This document shows, piece by piece, positions 38,776 through 46,699 of a DNA stretch of 64,000 nucleotides. Position 1 is the first letter of the stretch. The number at the start of each line of letters is the position of its first letter. The stretch is taken from positions 62,001 to 126,000 of the forward strand of contig NZ_CALFYO010000010.1 of the NCBI RefSeq assembly GCF_937952055.1, given 5' to 3'. The DNA is from an uncultured Piscinibacter sp. GTDB lineage: Bacteria > Pseudomonadota > Gammaproteobacteria > Burkholderiales > Burkholderiaceae_C. The translations under genes and the position numbers were made by a program. The notes below the pieces were generated by a model that did no database searches, had not been told where the DNA came from, and worked only from the letters and a program-made list of their open reading frames with translations.

Positions 38776-39085
38776 CCTGGCCTCCAGGTCTTGGTGTGAT
38801 CGGTTAACTAACGGCAGACGCCGCCCAAGGCGGCAGCACTGCCGCGCGACGCGACGATCGCGTCCGTGCCCTCGTACCTTACCGACGGGCCCGACAATTG
38901 GGGCGGGGGGTAACCCGAGATGTGGCTTCTACGTAGAGACCCTTTCGAGGCGCTGGTCCCTCGGGCGACGGGTCAAAAAACCCCAGTCCAACCCGGCAGT
39001 CAAAACTGTTTCGACCCCGTCGGCGACCGCGGGCGCGCATGCCTGTGAAGTCGCGCGCATGGTTCCATCGCCTAGCATTGCCGGC
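38776..39085. other. 310-bp intergenic region between the TRAP operon and the dgoA-like gene
   Basis: No coding sequence is seen in this stretch. It holds the divergent promoters of the dctP-type gene (minus) and the dgoA-like gene (plus). Notable elements: GTTAACTAAC (about 38803-38812), a perfect 10-bp palindrome TCTACGTAGA (38928-38937), and a homopolymer TCAAAAAACCCC (about 38973-38984). Base composition is more AT-rich than the flanking genes. Any of these could bind a sugar-acid regulator, but no regulator gene is adjacent. Confidence 0.5.
39073..39085 (+). promoter_or_regulatory. putative -10 element before the dgoA-like gene
   Basis: TAGCAT (39073-39078) ends 8 bp before the ATG at 39086, and no Shine-Dalgarno is present. 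This is the same hexamer and nearly the same spacing as before the epimerase gene at 12427. No good -35 is visible. Confidence 0.35.
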
Positions 39086-39706
39086 ATGTCTGCCCCCAGC
39101 ATCGCCGCGCCGCCCCTGGCCGCCATCCTGCGTGGCCTCGAGCCCGAGCGTGCCGCGGAGGTGGCGCGCGTCCTGTTCGACGCTGGCTTTCGCATCGTGG
39201 AGGTGCCGCTGAACCGGCCCGGCGCGCTGGAATCGATCACTGCCATCGCGCGGATGGCGCCGGCCGACGTGCTGGTCGGCGGCGGAACGATGCTCACGCC
39301 GGCCGACGTCGATGCCGTGCATGCTGCCGGTGGCCGGCTGATGGTGGCGCCGAACTGCCAGCCGGCGGTGATTGCGCAGGCCAGGCAGCGCGGCATGGTC
39401 GCGGCACCGGGCGTGGCCACGCCGAGCGAGGCCTTTGCCGCGCTGGACGCGGGCGCCCATGTGCTGAAGCTGTTTCCGGCCGAGGTCGTCGGTGCGCCGG
39501 GCCTCAGGGCGATGGCTTCGGTGCTGCCGGCAGGCACCGCGCTGTGGCCGGTCGGGGGCATCACCCCGGAAAGCCTGGCCGTTTGGGTGAAGGCGGGCGC
39601 CACCGGTTTCGGACTCGGCAGCCAGCTGTTCCGGCCGGGCATGGCGCTGGCCGACATCGACCGCGCCGCTCGCGCGTTCATGGACGCCTGGTCAGGCGCT
39701 CACTGA
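39086..39706 (+). CDS. dgoA: KDPGal/KDPG-type aldolase, DgoA-like
   Basis: This 206-residue class I aldolase has PLAAILRGLEPERAAEV, VEVPLNRPGA, GGGTMLTPADVDA, MVAPNCQPAV, the Schiff-base lysine K128 in HVLKLFPAEVVG, and PVGGITPESLAVWVKAG. The PLNRP and VGGxTPE segments fit 2-dehydro-3-deoxy-6-phosphogalactonate aldolase (DgoA) better than Eda. It splits KDPGal to pyruvate and glyceraldehyde 3-phosphate. No kinase or dehydratase gene is adjacent; the epimerase and lactonase genes at 12.4-14.2 kb may serve the same route. The 3' end overlaps the convergent YceI gene by 7 bp. Confidence 0.85.
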   Translation: MSAPSIAAPPLAAILRGLEPERAAEVARVLFDAGFRIVEVPLNRPGALESITAIARMAPADVLVGGGTMLTPADVDAVHAAGGRLMVAPNCQPAVIAQARQRGMVAAPGVATPSEAFAALDAGAHVLKLFPAEVVGAPGLRAMASVLPAGTALWPVGGITPESLAVWVKAGATGFGLGSQLFRPGMALADIDRAARAFMDAWSGAH

Positions 39707-40281
39707 TCGCGGATCGCCTCGACCTGGACCAGCAGGCGCACGCGGTCGGCCACCAGCGGCAGTCCGAAGCTGATGTCGTAGTCGCTGCGGCGCAGCTCGG
39801 CTTCGAAGTCGCCGCCGCACCACTCGCGCTTCAGCAGCGGATGCATGCCGCAGGAGAAGCGCTGCGCGAGCAGCGCGAGCGGCCGGCTGATGCCGCGCAA
39901 CGTCAACTCGCCGCGCACCTCGCGAAGCCGGGCGCCCTCGTACACGAAGTGCTCGGCGACGAAGAAGGCGTCGGGGTGCTCGTCGCTGGCCAGCATGTCG
40001 GCCTGGCGCAGGCGGCCATCGAGCACCGGCAGGCCGGTGCTGACGACGCGCGTGGGCACGCGCACCGTCACCTCGCCGCGCGCGGCCGTTCGGTCCAGCC
40101 TCGCGAAGCCCTCCAGGGGGCCGAAACGGCCGCGCAGCGTGGAGGTGCCGAAGTGCATCACCTCGAAGTGCACGAAGCTGTGCGCGGGGTCGAGGCGGTA
40201 GACCGCCGGCTGGGCGCCGGCGGGCGCACCCAGCGCCGCCAGCAGGGCGGCGAGGGCGATGTGCTTCGGCGGGCGCGACAC
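39700..40281 (-). CDS. YceI-family periplasmic protein (copy 1)
   Basis: This 193-residue lipocalin-like beta-barrel protein has a signal peptide and the family opening YRLDPAHSFVHFEVMHFGTSTLRGRF. RPLALLAQRFSCGMHPLLKREWCGGDFEAELRRSDYD carries two cysteines that are shared with copy 2. Family members bind isoprenoid-type lipids such as ubiquinone or polyprenyl chains. It starts at a GTG 12 bp after copy 2. Fourth gene of the cytochrome b561-YceI operon. Confidence 0.88.
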   Translation of the reverse strand: MSRPPKHIALAALLAALGAPAGAQPAVYRLDPAHSFVHFEVMHFGTSTLRGRFGPLEGFARLDRTAARGEVTVRVPTRVVSTGLPVLDGRLRQADMLASDEHPDAFFVAEHFVYEGARLREVRGELTLRGISRPLALLAQRFSCGMHPLLKREWCGGDFEAELRRSDYDISFGLPLVADRVRLLVQVEAIRDQ

Positions 40282-40293
40282 GGCCCGATCCGT

Positions 40294-40860
40294 CTACTGC
40301 CTGATGGCCTCGATCTGAATCAGCAGGCGGATGTTGTCCGGAATGCCCGGCAGGCCGTAGGTCATGCCCCACTGGCTGCGCGTGATCGTGGTCTCGAAGT
40401 CGCCGCCGCAGACCTCGCGCTTGAGCATCGGGTTCTGGTAGCAGTTGAAGTTGCTGGCCTTCAGCGTGACGGGGTGGGTCTTGCCCAGCAGCGTCAGCGA
40501 GCCGCTGACCTCGCCGACCTTGTCGCCCTCGAAGACGAACTTGTCGCCGACGAACTTCGCGGTCGGGTTGACGGCGGCGTCGAAGAAGTCCTTGCTCTTC
40601 AGGTGACCGTCCAGCGGGCCGACGCCGGTGCTCACCGACGCCATGTCGATGGTGATCTCGGCCTTGCCGCTCTTGCCGGCACGGTCGAACTGCACGGCGC
40701 CCTCCTTGCGATCGAAGCGGCCGCGCAGCGTCGAGGTGCCGAAGTGCCTGGCCTCGAAGGTCACGAAGGTGTGAGCCGGGTCGATGCTGTAGGTGGCGCT
40801 CTGCGCCTGTGCGAGACCGGCAGCGGCCAGCAGGGCGGCGGCGAGCAGGGACTTGGTCAT
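40294..40860 (-). CDS. YceI-family periplasmic protein (copy 2)
   Basis: This 188-residue YceI protein has a signal peptide (MTKSLLAAALLAAAGLAQAQ) and YSIDPAHTFVTFEARHFGTSTLRG, then HPVTLKASNFNCYQNPMLKREVCGGDFE. It is closely similar to copy 1, including the Cys pair in NCYQNPMLKREVCGGDFE, indicating a tandem duplication. GGAGAGG lies upstream of the ATG. Third gene of the b561-YceI operon. Confidence 0.9.
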   Translation of the reverse strand: MTKSLLAAALLAAAGLAQAQSATYSIDPAHTFVTFEARHFGTSTLRGRFDRKEGAVQFDRAGKSGKAEITIDMASVSTGVGPLDGHLKSKDFFDAAVNPTAKFVGDKFVFEGDKVGEVSGSLTLLGKTHPVTLKASNFNCYQNPMLKREVCGGDFETTITRSQWGMTYGLPGIPDNIRLLIQIEAIRQ

Positions 40861-40898
40861 GGGCAATCCTCTCCTGTGCATGGATGATGGGGATGAAC

Positions 40899-41462
40899 TC
40901 AGAGCGCGCCGATGCCTGTCAGCGCCAGCTTGAACTTGACCTGGACGTCGTTGGCGACCATCGAGGTGTCCTTCCAGTCGCCGTCACCGATCTTGAAGTC
41001 GAGGCGCTTGATGGCGAACGTGCCGCTGGCGGTGGTCGTGCCGCCGGCCTGCGCCAGCGCGACCGGCACGACGACGTTCTGCGTGGCGCCCTTGATCGTC
41101 AGGCGGCCGGCCACCTCGTACCTGCCCGCGCCGGTGGCCTTCACTGCGGTGCTCTGGAAGGTGGCCTGCGGAAACCTCCTGGTGTCGAACCAGTCCGGCT
41201 TGGCCACCTCGGCCTCCGTCTCGGTCACGCCCAGCGACACGCTGGCCAGGTCGATGGTGAAGCCGATCTTCGCGGCTTCGGGCTTCTTCGGGTCGAAGGC
41301 GACCTGCGCCTCGAACCTGCGGAACCTGCCGTCGACCGGCACGCCCATCTGGCGGCTGGTGAAGGCGATCTCGCTGGTCGCGGGCACCAGCTGCTGGGCA
41401 CAGGCCGGCGCCGCGAACGTCGCGGCGAGGGCGAGCATGCTGACGAGCAGGTAGGTCTTCAT
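40899..41462 (-). CDS. YceI-family periplasmic protein (copy 3, divergent)
   Basis: This 187-residue YceI protein has a signal peptide (MKTYLLVSMLALAATFAAPACA) and the fold markers ATSEIAFTSRQMGVPVDGRFRRF and TIKGATQNVVVPVALAQ. It differs from copies 1 and 2 at the N-terminal motif (no DPAHT/S) and lacks their cysteine pair, so it is an older paralogue, not a recent duplicate. It directly follows the cytochrome b561 gene. Confidence 0.88.
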   Translation of the reverse strand: MKTYLLVSMLALAATFAAPACAQQLVPATSEIAFTSRQMGVPVDGRFRRFEAQVAFDPKKPEAAKIGFTIDLASVSLGVTETEAEVAKPDWFDTRRFPQATFQSTAVKATGAGRYEVAGRLTIKGATQNVVVPVALAQAGGTTTASGTFAIKRLDFKIGDGDWKDTSMVANDVQVKFKLALTGIGAL

Positions 41463-41476
41463 ATCAGGGGATTCCG

Positions 41477-42022
41477 TCAGGCGCGACCGGGGCGCATGCG
41501 GGCGAGCAGCCCGTCGCGGTCGATCAGATGGTGCTTGAGCGCGGCGCCCACGTGCGCCAGCACCAGCACGGCCATCGTGTAGGCGAGGATCTTGTGCAGA
41601 GGCTTGATGGCCTCGGCCAGTTCCTTGTCCGCCGCCACGAAGTCGGGCAGCGGCAGCACGCCGAAGACGACGACGGGAAAGCCGGCGGCCGAGCTGTAGG
41701 CCCAGCCGGCCAGCGGCACGGCGAAGAAGAGCAGGTACAGCAGCCGGTGCACGGCGTGCGCGGCTTTGCGCTGCCAGGCCGGCATGGCGAGGTCGGGCGG
41801 CGGGCGGTGCGTCAACCGCCACAGGAGCCGGATGACCGACAGCGTGAGGATCACGATGCCGGCCCACTTGTGCCAGTTGTAGAGCTTGAGGCGCTGCGGC
41901 GAGACGGGAAGCTCCGTCATGTACAGGCCGACGACGAACGAGCCGAGCAGGGCCAGCGCCAGCAGCCAGTGCAGGGCGATCGCGGTGCCGGTGTAGCGCT
42001 CGGGCAGGGGGCGTTCGGTCAT
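41477..42022 (-). CDS. cytochrome b561 (CybB-type)
   Basis: This 181-residue protein has four membrane helices and histidines suited to two b-haems (AIALHWLLALALL, YNWHKWAGIVIL, HAVHRLLYLLFF, KPLHKILAYTM). It is similar to the CybB superoxide:ubiquinone oxidoreductase family. It begins 15 bp before the first YceI gene; b561 genes next to yceI are common. The upstream region has direct repeats (see separate entry). Confidence 0.9.
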   Translation of the reverse strand: MTERPLPERYTGTAIALHWLLALALLGSFVVGLYMTELPVSPQRLKLYNWHKWAGIVILTLSVIRLLWRLTHRPPPDLAMPAWQRKAAHAVHRLLYLLFFAVPLAGWAYSSAAGFPVVVFGVLPLPDFVAADKELAEAIKPLHKILAYTMAVLVLAHVGAALKHHLIDRDGLLARMRPGRA

Positions 42023-42049
42023 GGTCGTCGCTCCGTGAAGCCGGGGCAC

Positions 42050-42105
42050 GGCACTCTAGGCCGCGACCGTTCGATGGCACTTCACGGCACTTGATGTGAC
42101 CGTTC
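42050..42105 (-). repeat. direct-repeat array in the b561-YceI promoter region
   Basis: GACCGTTC occurs at 42065-42072 and again at 42098-42105 (33 bp apart). Between the copies lie two GGCACTT units at 42076-42082 and 42086-42092, one helical turn apart; a further GGCACT sits at 42050-42055. On the minus strand TAGAGT near 42054-42059 could be a -10. Such spaced repeats suggest a multi-site regulator. Confidence 0.5.
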
Positions 42106-42171
42106 AAAAACACTGCCGGTTCGCCACCCGGCGGCCGGCAGTTGTGACGCCTTGTGTCGGCGCCCTGCGCT

Positions 42172-45100
42172 TCAGGCGGCGCGACGCTGTGCGAGCGCGC
42201 GCCATTGCGACATCAGGGTCTCCCACTTGGGTCGCGCCGCCGCGAGATGGCGCGCCTTCACGTGGCCGAAGCCGCGGATCTCCTCGGGGAGGCGCGCGAT
42301 CTCCACCGCCTGGGCGAGGTTGGTGGCCGCAAGCGAGGCCAGCAGTTCATCGATGCAGGCGCGGTACTCGCCGACCAGCGCGCGCTCGGTCCTGCGCTCG
42401 TCGGTGCGCCCGAAGGGGTCGAGCGCCGTGCCGCGCAGGCCCTTGAGCTTCGCCAGCAGCGTAAAGGCGCTGCGCATCCAGGGACCGTACGGCTTCTTCT
42501 GCAACTCTCCCTTGTCGTTGGCCTTGGCCAGCAGCGGCGGCGCGAGGTGGTGCACCAGCTTCACGTCGCCCTCGAACATCTCGGCGAGCTTCGCCGTGAA
42601 GGCCGGATCGGTGTGCAGCCGCGCCACCTCGTACTCGTCCTTGTAGGCCATCAGCTTGAAGAGATAGCGCGCCACCGCTTCGGTCAGCTTCGTGCTCGCC
42701 AGCGGCGCCTCGGCGGCGCGCACCTTGTCCACGAAGGCGCGGTACTGAGCGGCATAGGTGCCGTCTTGGTAGCCGGTGAGGAACTCCACGCGGCGGGCGA
42801 TCACCTCGTCCAGCGAGGGCTTCTTGACGAACTCGATCACCGCCGCGGCGGCGAACAGCGACTGCACCGCCGCGAGGTCGTGCGCGCAGCGGCGGCCCCA
42901 CTCGAAAGCGGCCTTGTTGTTCTCCACCTGCACGCCGTTGAGTTCGAAGGCGCGCATCAGCGCCGCGTGGGTGAGGGGCACGCGCCCCTTCTGCCACGCA
43001 TAGCCGAGCAGCAGCGGGTTGGTGTAGATCGAGTCGCCCACCAGCTGCACGGCGGCCCGCTCGGCGTCGAAGCCGCCGACCATCTCGGCGCCCACCGCCG
43101 CGGCCAGCGCCGCTTCGCAGCTGCCGCCGGGGAACTGCCAGTCGGGGTTGCGCACGAAGGCGGCGGTGGGCGTGCCGTGCGTGTTCAGCGCCACGAAGGT
43201 GCGGCCGTCGCGCATCACGCTCATCGTGTACTTGTTCGCGCCGACGATCGCATCGCAGGCGATCACCAGATCTGCCTTCGCGGTGTCCACCTTGGTGGTG
43301 TGGATAGCCTCGGGCCGGTTGGCGATCTGGATGTGGCTCCAGGTGGCGCCGCCCTTCTGCGCCAGGCCGCCGGCATCCTGCGTGACGACGCCGCGGCCTT
43401 CCAGGTGCGCAGCGACGCCGAGCAACTGGCCGAGCGTGATGACTCCGGTGCCGCCGACGCCGCCGACCACGATGCCCCAGGGCTTCTCGGTCAGGGGCAG
43501 GCTCGGCTCGGGCAGAGGCGGCAGGGCCGAGAGGTCGCCCTTCTTCTCCTTCTTCGCCTTCTTCAGCGTGCCGCCTTCGACGGTGACGAAGCTCGGGCAG
43601 AAGCCCTTCACGCAGGAGAAGTCCTTGTTGCAGGTGTTCTGGTTGATGCGCCGCTTGCGGCCGAATTCGGTTTCCACAGGCTCGACCGACAGGCAGTTGC
43701 TCTGCACCGAACAGTCGCCGCAGCCCTCGCACACCAGTTCGTTGATCACCACCGTCTTGGACGGCGTGGCCAGCTTGCCACGCTTGCGGCGGCGGCGCTT
43801 CTCGGTGGCGCAGGTCTGGTCGTAGATGATCGCCGTCGTGCCCGGGATCTCGCGGAACTGGCGCTGGATCGCGTCGAGCTCGTCGCGGTGGTGCACGGTG
43901 ACGCCCGGCTCCAGCGCGACGCCGGTGTACTTCTCCGGCTCGTCGGTCACGATCACCAGCTTCTTCACGCCCTCGGAGACGAGGCTCTTCTGGATCTGCA
44001 GCACCGAGTGGCCTTCCGGACGCTCGCCGACCTGCTGGCCGCCGGTCATCGCCACCGCGTCGTTGTAGAGCACCTTGTAGGTGATGTTGACGCCCGACGC
44101 GATGGCCTGGCGGATCGCCAGCAGCCCGCTGTGGAAGTAGGTGCCGTCGCCGAGGTTGGCGAACACGTGGCGGTCCTTGGTGAACGGCGCCTGGCCGACC
44201 CAGGCGACGCCCTCGCCGCCCATCTGGCTGAAGGTGCTGGTGCTGCGGTCCATCCACACGGACATGAAGTGACAGCCGATGCCGGCCATTGCCCGCGAAC
44301 CCTCCGGCACGCGCGTGCTGGTGTTGTGCGGGCAGCCGCTGCAGAACCACGGCAGGCGATCGCCGGTGTCGGCCTTCATCGCGGCCATGGCGCGCTCGCG
44401 CTGGGCAATCACGTCGAGCCGCGCGTCCATGCGCGCCGCTGTCTCGCTGCCTTCGGGCGCGAAACCGAGCTTCTTCAGCCGCTTGGCGATCGCCTTGGCG
44501 ATGATGGCCGGCGTCAGGTCGGCCTTGGCGCGCAGCAGCCAGTTCTCGCTCGGGTTGGGCATGGACCACTCGCCGCCGGAGAGGTCGCCCTCCGGCTCGT
44601 CGAACTTGCCCAGCACGTTGGGGCGCACGTCGGGCCGCCAGTTGTAGAGCTCTTCCTTGAGCTGGTACTCGATGACCTGGCGCTTCTCCTCGACGACCAG
44701 GATCTCCTGCAGCCCCTTTGCGAACTCGCGCGTGATGGTGGCGTCCAGCGGCCACACGACGTTGACCTTGTGCAGCCGGATGCCGAGGCGCCGGCAGGTG
44801 TCGTCGTCCAGGCCCAGGTCGGCGAGCGCCTGGCGCGTGTCGTTGTAGGCCTTGCCGCTGGCGATGATGCCGAAGCGGTCGTTCGGCCCCTCGATGACGT
44901 TGTGGTTGAGGCGGTTGGCGCGCACGTAGGCGAGCGCCGCATACCACTTGTGGTCGAACAGGCGCGCCTCCTGCTCGAGCGCGGCGTCGGGCCAGCGGAT
45001 GTGCAGGCCGCCCGGCGGCATGGTGAAGTCCTCGGGCAGCACGATCTTCACGCGGTCGGGGTCGACGCTCACCGAGGCGCTGGACTCCACCACCTCCTGG

Positions 45101-45738
45101 ATCGTCTTCATGCCCGACCAGACGCCGGCGTAGCGGCTCATCGCGAAGGCGTGCAGGCCCATGTCGAGGATGTCCTGCACGCTGGACGGGAAGAACACCG
45201 GCAGCCCGCAGGCCTTGAAGATGTGGTCGCTCTGGTGCGCGGCGGTGCTGCTCTTGGCCACGTGGTCGTCGCCGGCGATGGCGATCACGCCGCCGTGCCT
45301 GGCGGTGCCGGCCATGTTGGCGTGCTTGAAGACATCGGAGCAGCGGTCCACGCCCGGGCCCTTGCCGTACCAGATGCCGAACACGCCGTCGTACTTCTTC
45401 GCTTCAGGGTAGAGGTCGAGTTGCTGCGTGCCCCACACTGCGGTGGCGCCGAGCTCCTCGTTGACGCCCGGCTGGAAGACGATGTGGTTGGCCTCGAGGT
45501 GCTTCTTTGCCGCCCACAGCGCCTGGTCGTAGCCGCCGAGCGGGCTGCCGCGGTAGCCGCTGATGAAGCCGCCGGTGTTCAGCCCTGCGACTGCGTCGCG
45601 CTGGCGCTGCAGCATCGGCAGCCGCACCAGCGCCTGCACGCCGCTCATGAAGGCGCGGCCATGGTCGAGGCTGTACTTGTCGTCGAGCGATGCGCTCTCC
45701 AGCGCTTTGCGGATCGCCTCGGGAAGGGGTGCGTTCAT
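42172..45738 (-). CDS. indolepyruvate ferredoxin oxidoreductase family protein (fused)
   Basis: This 1188-residue fusion enzyme has an alpha-like TPP/pyrimidine part (SGYRGSPLGGYDQALW, GKGPGVDRCSDVFKHANMAG), a TPP-pyrophosphate region (GDGTYFHSGLLAIR), a cysteine-rich segment with CEGCGDCS...CNKDFSCVKGFCPSF suited to iron-sulphur clusters, and a beta-like C-terminal part (GVGGTGVITLGQLLG). It oxidatively decarboxylates 2-oxo acids such as indolepyruvate to acyl-CoA, reducing ferredoxin or another acceptor. Aerobic proteobacteria use such fusions in aromatic amino-acid catabolism. GGAGCTGGTC precedes the ATG. Divergent from an Lrp-type regulator that probably controls it. Confidence 0.93.
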   Translation of the reverse strand: MNAPLPEAIRKALESASLDDKYSLDHGRAFMSGVQALVRLPMLQRQRDAVAGLNTGGFISGYRGSPLGGYDQALWAAKKHLEANHIVFQPGVNEELGATAVWGTQQLDLYPEAKKYDGVFGIWYGKGPGVDRCSDVFKHANMAGTARHGGVIAIAGDDHVAKSSTAAHQSDHIFKACGLPVFFPSSVQDILDMGLHAFAMSRYAGVWSGMKTIQEVVESSASVSVDPDRVKIVLPEDFTMPPGGLHIRWPDAALEQEARLFDHKWYAALAYVRANRLNHNVIEGPNDRFGIIASGKAYNDTRQALADLGLDDDTCRRLGIRLHKVNVVWPLDATITREFAKGLQEILVVEEKRQVIEYQLKEELYNWRPDVRPNVLGKFDEPEGDLSGGEWSMPNPSENWLLRAKADLTPAIIAKAIAKRLKKLGFAPEGSETAARMDARLDVIAQRERAMAAMKADTGDRLPWFCSGCPHNTSTRVPEGSRAMAGIGCHFMSVWMDRSTSTFSQMGGEGVAWVGQAPFTKDRHVFANLGDGTYFHSGLLAIRQAIASGVNITYKVLYNDAVAMTGGQQVGERPEGHSVLQIQKSLVSEGVKKLVIVTDEPEKYTGVALEPGVTVHHRDELDAIQRQFREIPGTTAIIYDQTCATEKRRRRKRGKLATPSKTVVINELVCEGCGDCSVQSNCLSVEPVETEFGRKRRINQNTCNKDFSCVKGFCPSFVTVEGGTLKKAKKEKKGDLSALPPLPEPSLPLTEKPWGIVVGGVGGTGVITLGQLLGVAAHLEGRGVVTQDAGGLAQKGGATWSHIQIANRPEAIHTTKVDTAKADLVIACDAIVGANKYTMSVMRDGRTFVALNTHGTPTAAFVRNPDWQFPGGSCEAALAAAVGAEMVGGFDAERAAVQLVGDSIYTNPLLLGYAWQKGRVPLTHAALMRAFELNGVQVENNKAAFEWGRRCAHDLAAVQSLFAAAAVIEFVKKPSLDEVIARRVEFLTGYQDGTYAAQYRAFVDKVRAAEAPLASTKLTEAVARYLFKLMAYKDEYEVARLHTDPAFTAKLAEMFEGDVKLVHHLAPPLLAKANDKGELQKKPYGPWMRSAFTLLAKLKGLRGTALDPFGRTDERRTERALVGEYRACIDELLASLAATNLAQAVEIARLPEEIRGFGHVKARHLAAARPKWETLMSQWRALAQRRAA

Positions 45739-45792
45739 GACCAGCTCCGTGGTGGGGCGAGGCACAGTGTAGAGATTCGGCGCCGTGAAGTG

Positions 45793-45860
45793 CTTTCTTT
45801 CATTGCCCGAGTACGGCTATGCGGAGAAAGAGTCTTGCTTGAAGTGTCGAAAACATTCGA
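45793..45860. promoter_or_regulatory. two dyads in the oxidoreductase/Lrp divergent region
   Basis: CTTTCT (45793-45798) and AGAAAG (45825-45830) form an inverted repeat. A tighter dyad TCGAA-AACA-TTCGA (45847-45860) ends 14 bp before the Lrp-type start codon. Lrp/AsnC proteins bind 14-15 bp AT-rich dyads, so both are plausible operators; the second could mediate autoregulation. The 136-bp region is noticeably AT-rich. Confidence 0.5.
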
Positions 45861-45874
45861 GAATCGCGCTCGGT

Positions 45875-46426
45875 ATGGTCACTTCAGGGAAAACCCCAGC
45901 GTCCAGCGGCGAGCCCGAGACCCATGGCGCGGCACTCGATCGCTATGACATTGCCATCCTGCGCGCCCTGCAGCAAGACGCACGCCTGTCGAACGCCGAA
46001 CTGGCCACGCGCATCGGCCTGTCGGCGGCGCCGACCTGGCGCCGCGTGCGCTGGCTGGAAGAGCATGGCTTCATCACCGGCTACCGCGCCGAGATCGACC
46101 GCCGCAAGATCGGCCTGGGTGTGCTGGCCTTCGTGCGCATCGACGCCGACCGCAACACCGCCGCGGCGACGCGCGAGCTGGAGGACGCCATCCGGCGCAT
46201 TCCCGAGGTGATCTCCTGCCACTACATCTCGGGCTCGGGCACCTTCGAGCTGCAGGTGATGGCCACCGACCTGGACGCCTTCTCGCGCTTCGCGCTCGAC
46301 GTGCTGATGGGCCTGCCGCACGTGAAGGACCTGCACACCAGCTTTTCCCTCGGCGAGGTGAAGTCCGGCGGCGCGCTGCCGCTGGGCCATCTGCGTGGCG
46401 CCGCCGAGACGTCGGGGGCGCGATGA
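45875..46426 (+). CDS. Lrp/AsnC-family transcription regulator
   Basis: This 183-residue protein has an N-terminal HTH (LDRYDIAILRALQQDARLSNAELATRIGLSAAPTWRRVRWLEEHGFI, seen as two adjoining helices) and the RAM effector domain (AFVRIDADRNTAAATRELEDAI, SGSGTFELQVMATD). A 20-residue low-complexity N-terminal extension is unusual. Divergent from the indolepyruvate oxidoreductase gene, which it most likely regulates in response to an amino acid. Confidence 0.9.
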   Translation: MVTSGKTPASSGEPETHGAALDRYDIAILRALQQDARLSNAELATRIGLSAAPTWRRVRWLEEHGFITGYRAEIDRRKIGLGVLAFVRIDADRNTAAATRELEDAIRRIPEVISCHYISGSGTFELQVMATDLDAFSRFALDVLMGLPHVKDLHTSFSLGEVKSGGALPLGHLRGAAETSGAR

Positions 46427-46684
46427 GTCCGCCCTGGCGCGCTGGGCGATGCGCTGCTGGGCAGCGACCCGCGCCAGCGTGTGCGCGCCGCGCGCTGCCT
46501 GCTCGCCTGCGCGCTGATGGTGTACAGCGTCGGCAGCAAGGCCTGCTTCGTCTGGGTGGGCATGGCGCCGGGCCGGCCGGTGGCGTGGCTCGCGCTGGTG
46601 GCGGTGGCCTTTTCGGCCGGCCTCGCGGCGCTCGCGCCCGGGCAGACACTGGCGCAGGCGGTCAGCGGGCCGACCGGACGGTGA
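46427..46684 (+). pseudogene. decayed N-terminal fragment resembling a membrane diguanylate cyclase
   Basis: Read in the frame that starts right after the Lrp stop, 46427-46681 gives about 85 residues: a charged DALLGSDPRQRVR segment, two hydrophobic stretches (CLLACALMVYSV and VAWLALVAVAFSAG) and APGQTLAQA, then a stop. This combination recalls, from memory, the N-terminal membrane part of GGDEF proteins common in Burkholderiales. There is no in-frame ATG. An ATG at 46423 overlapping the Lrp stop is in another frame, which suggests a frameshift near 46430-46440. No GGDEF domain follows. A small intact membrane peptide from GTG 46481 is the alternative. Confidence 0.45.
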
Positions 46685-46699
46685 TGGCCTGACCTCGCT

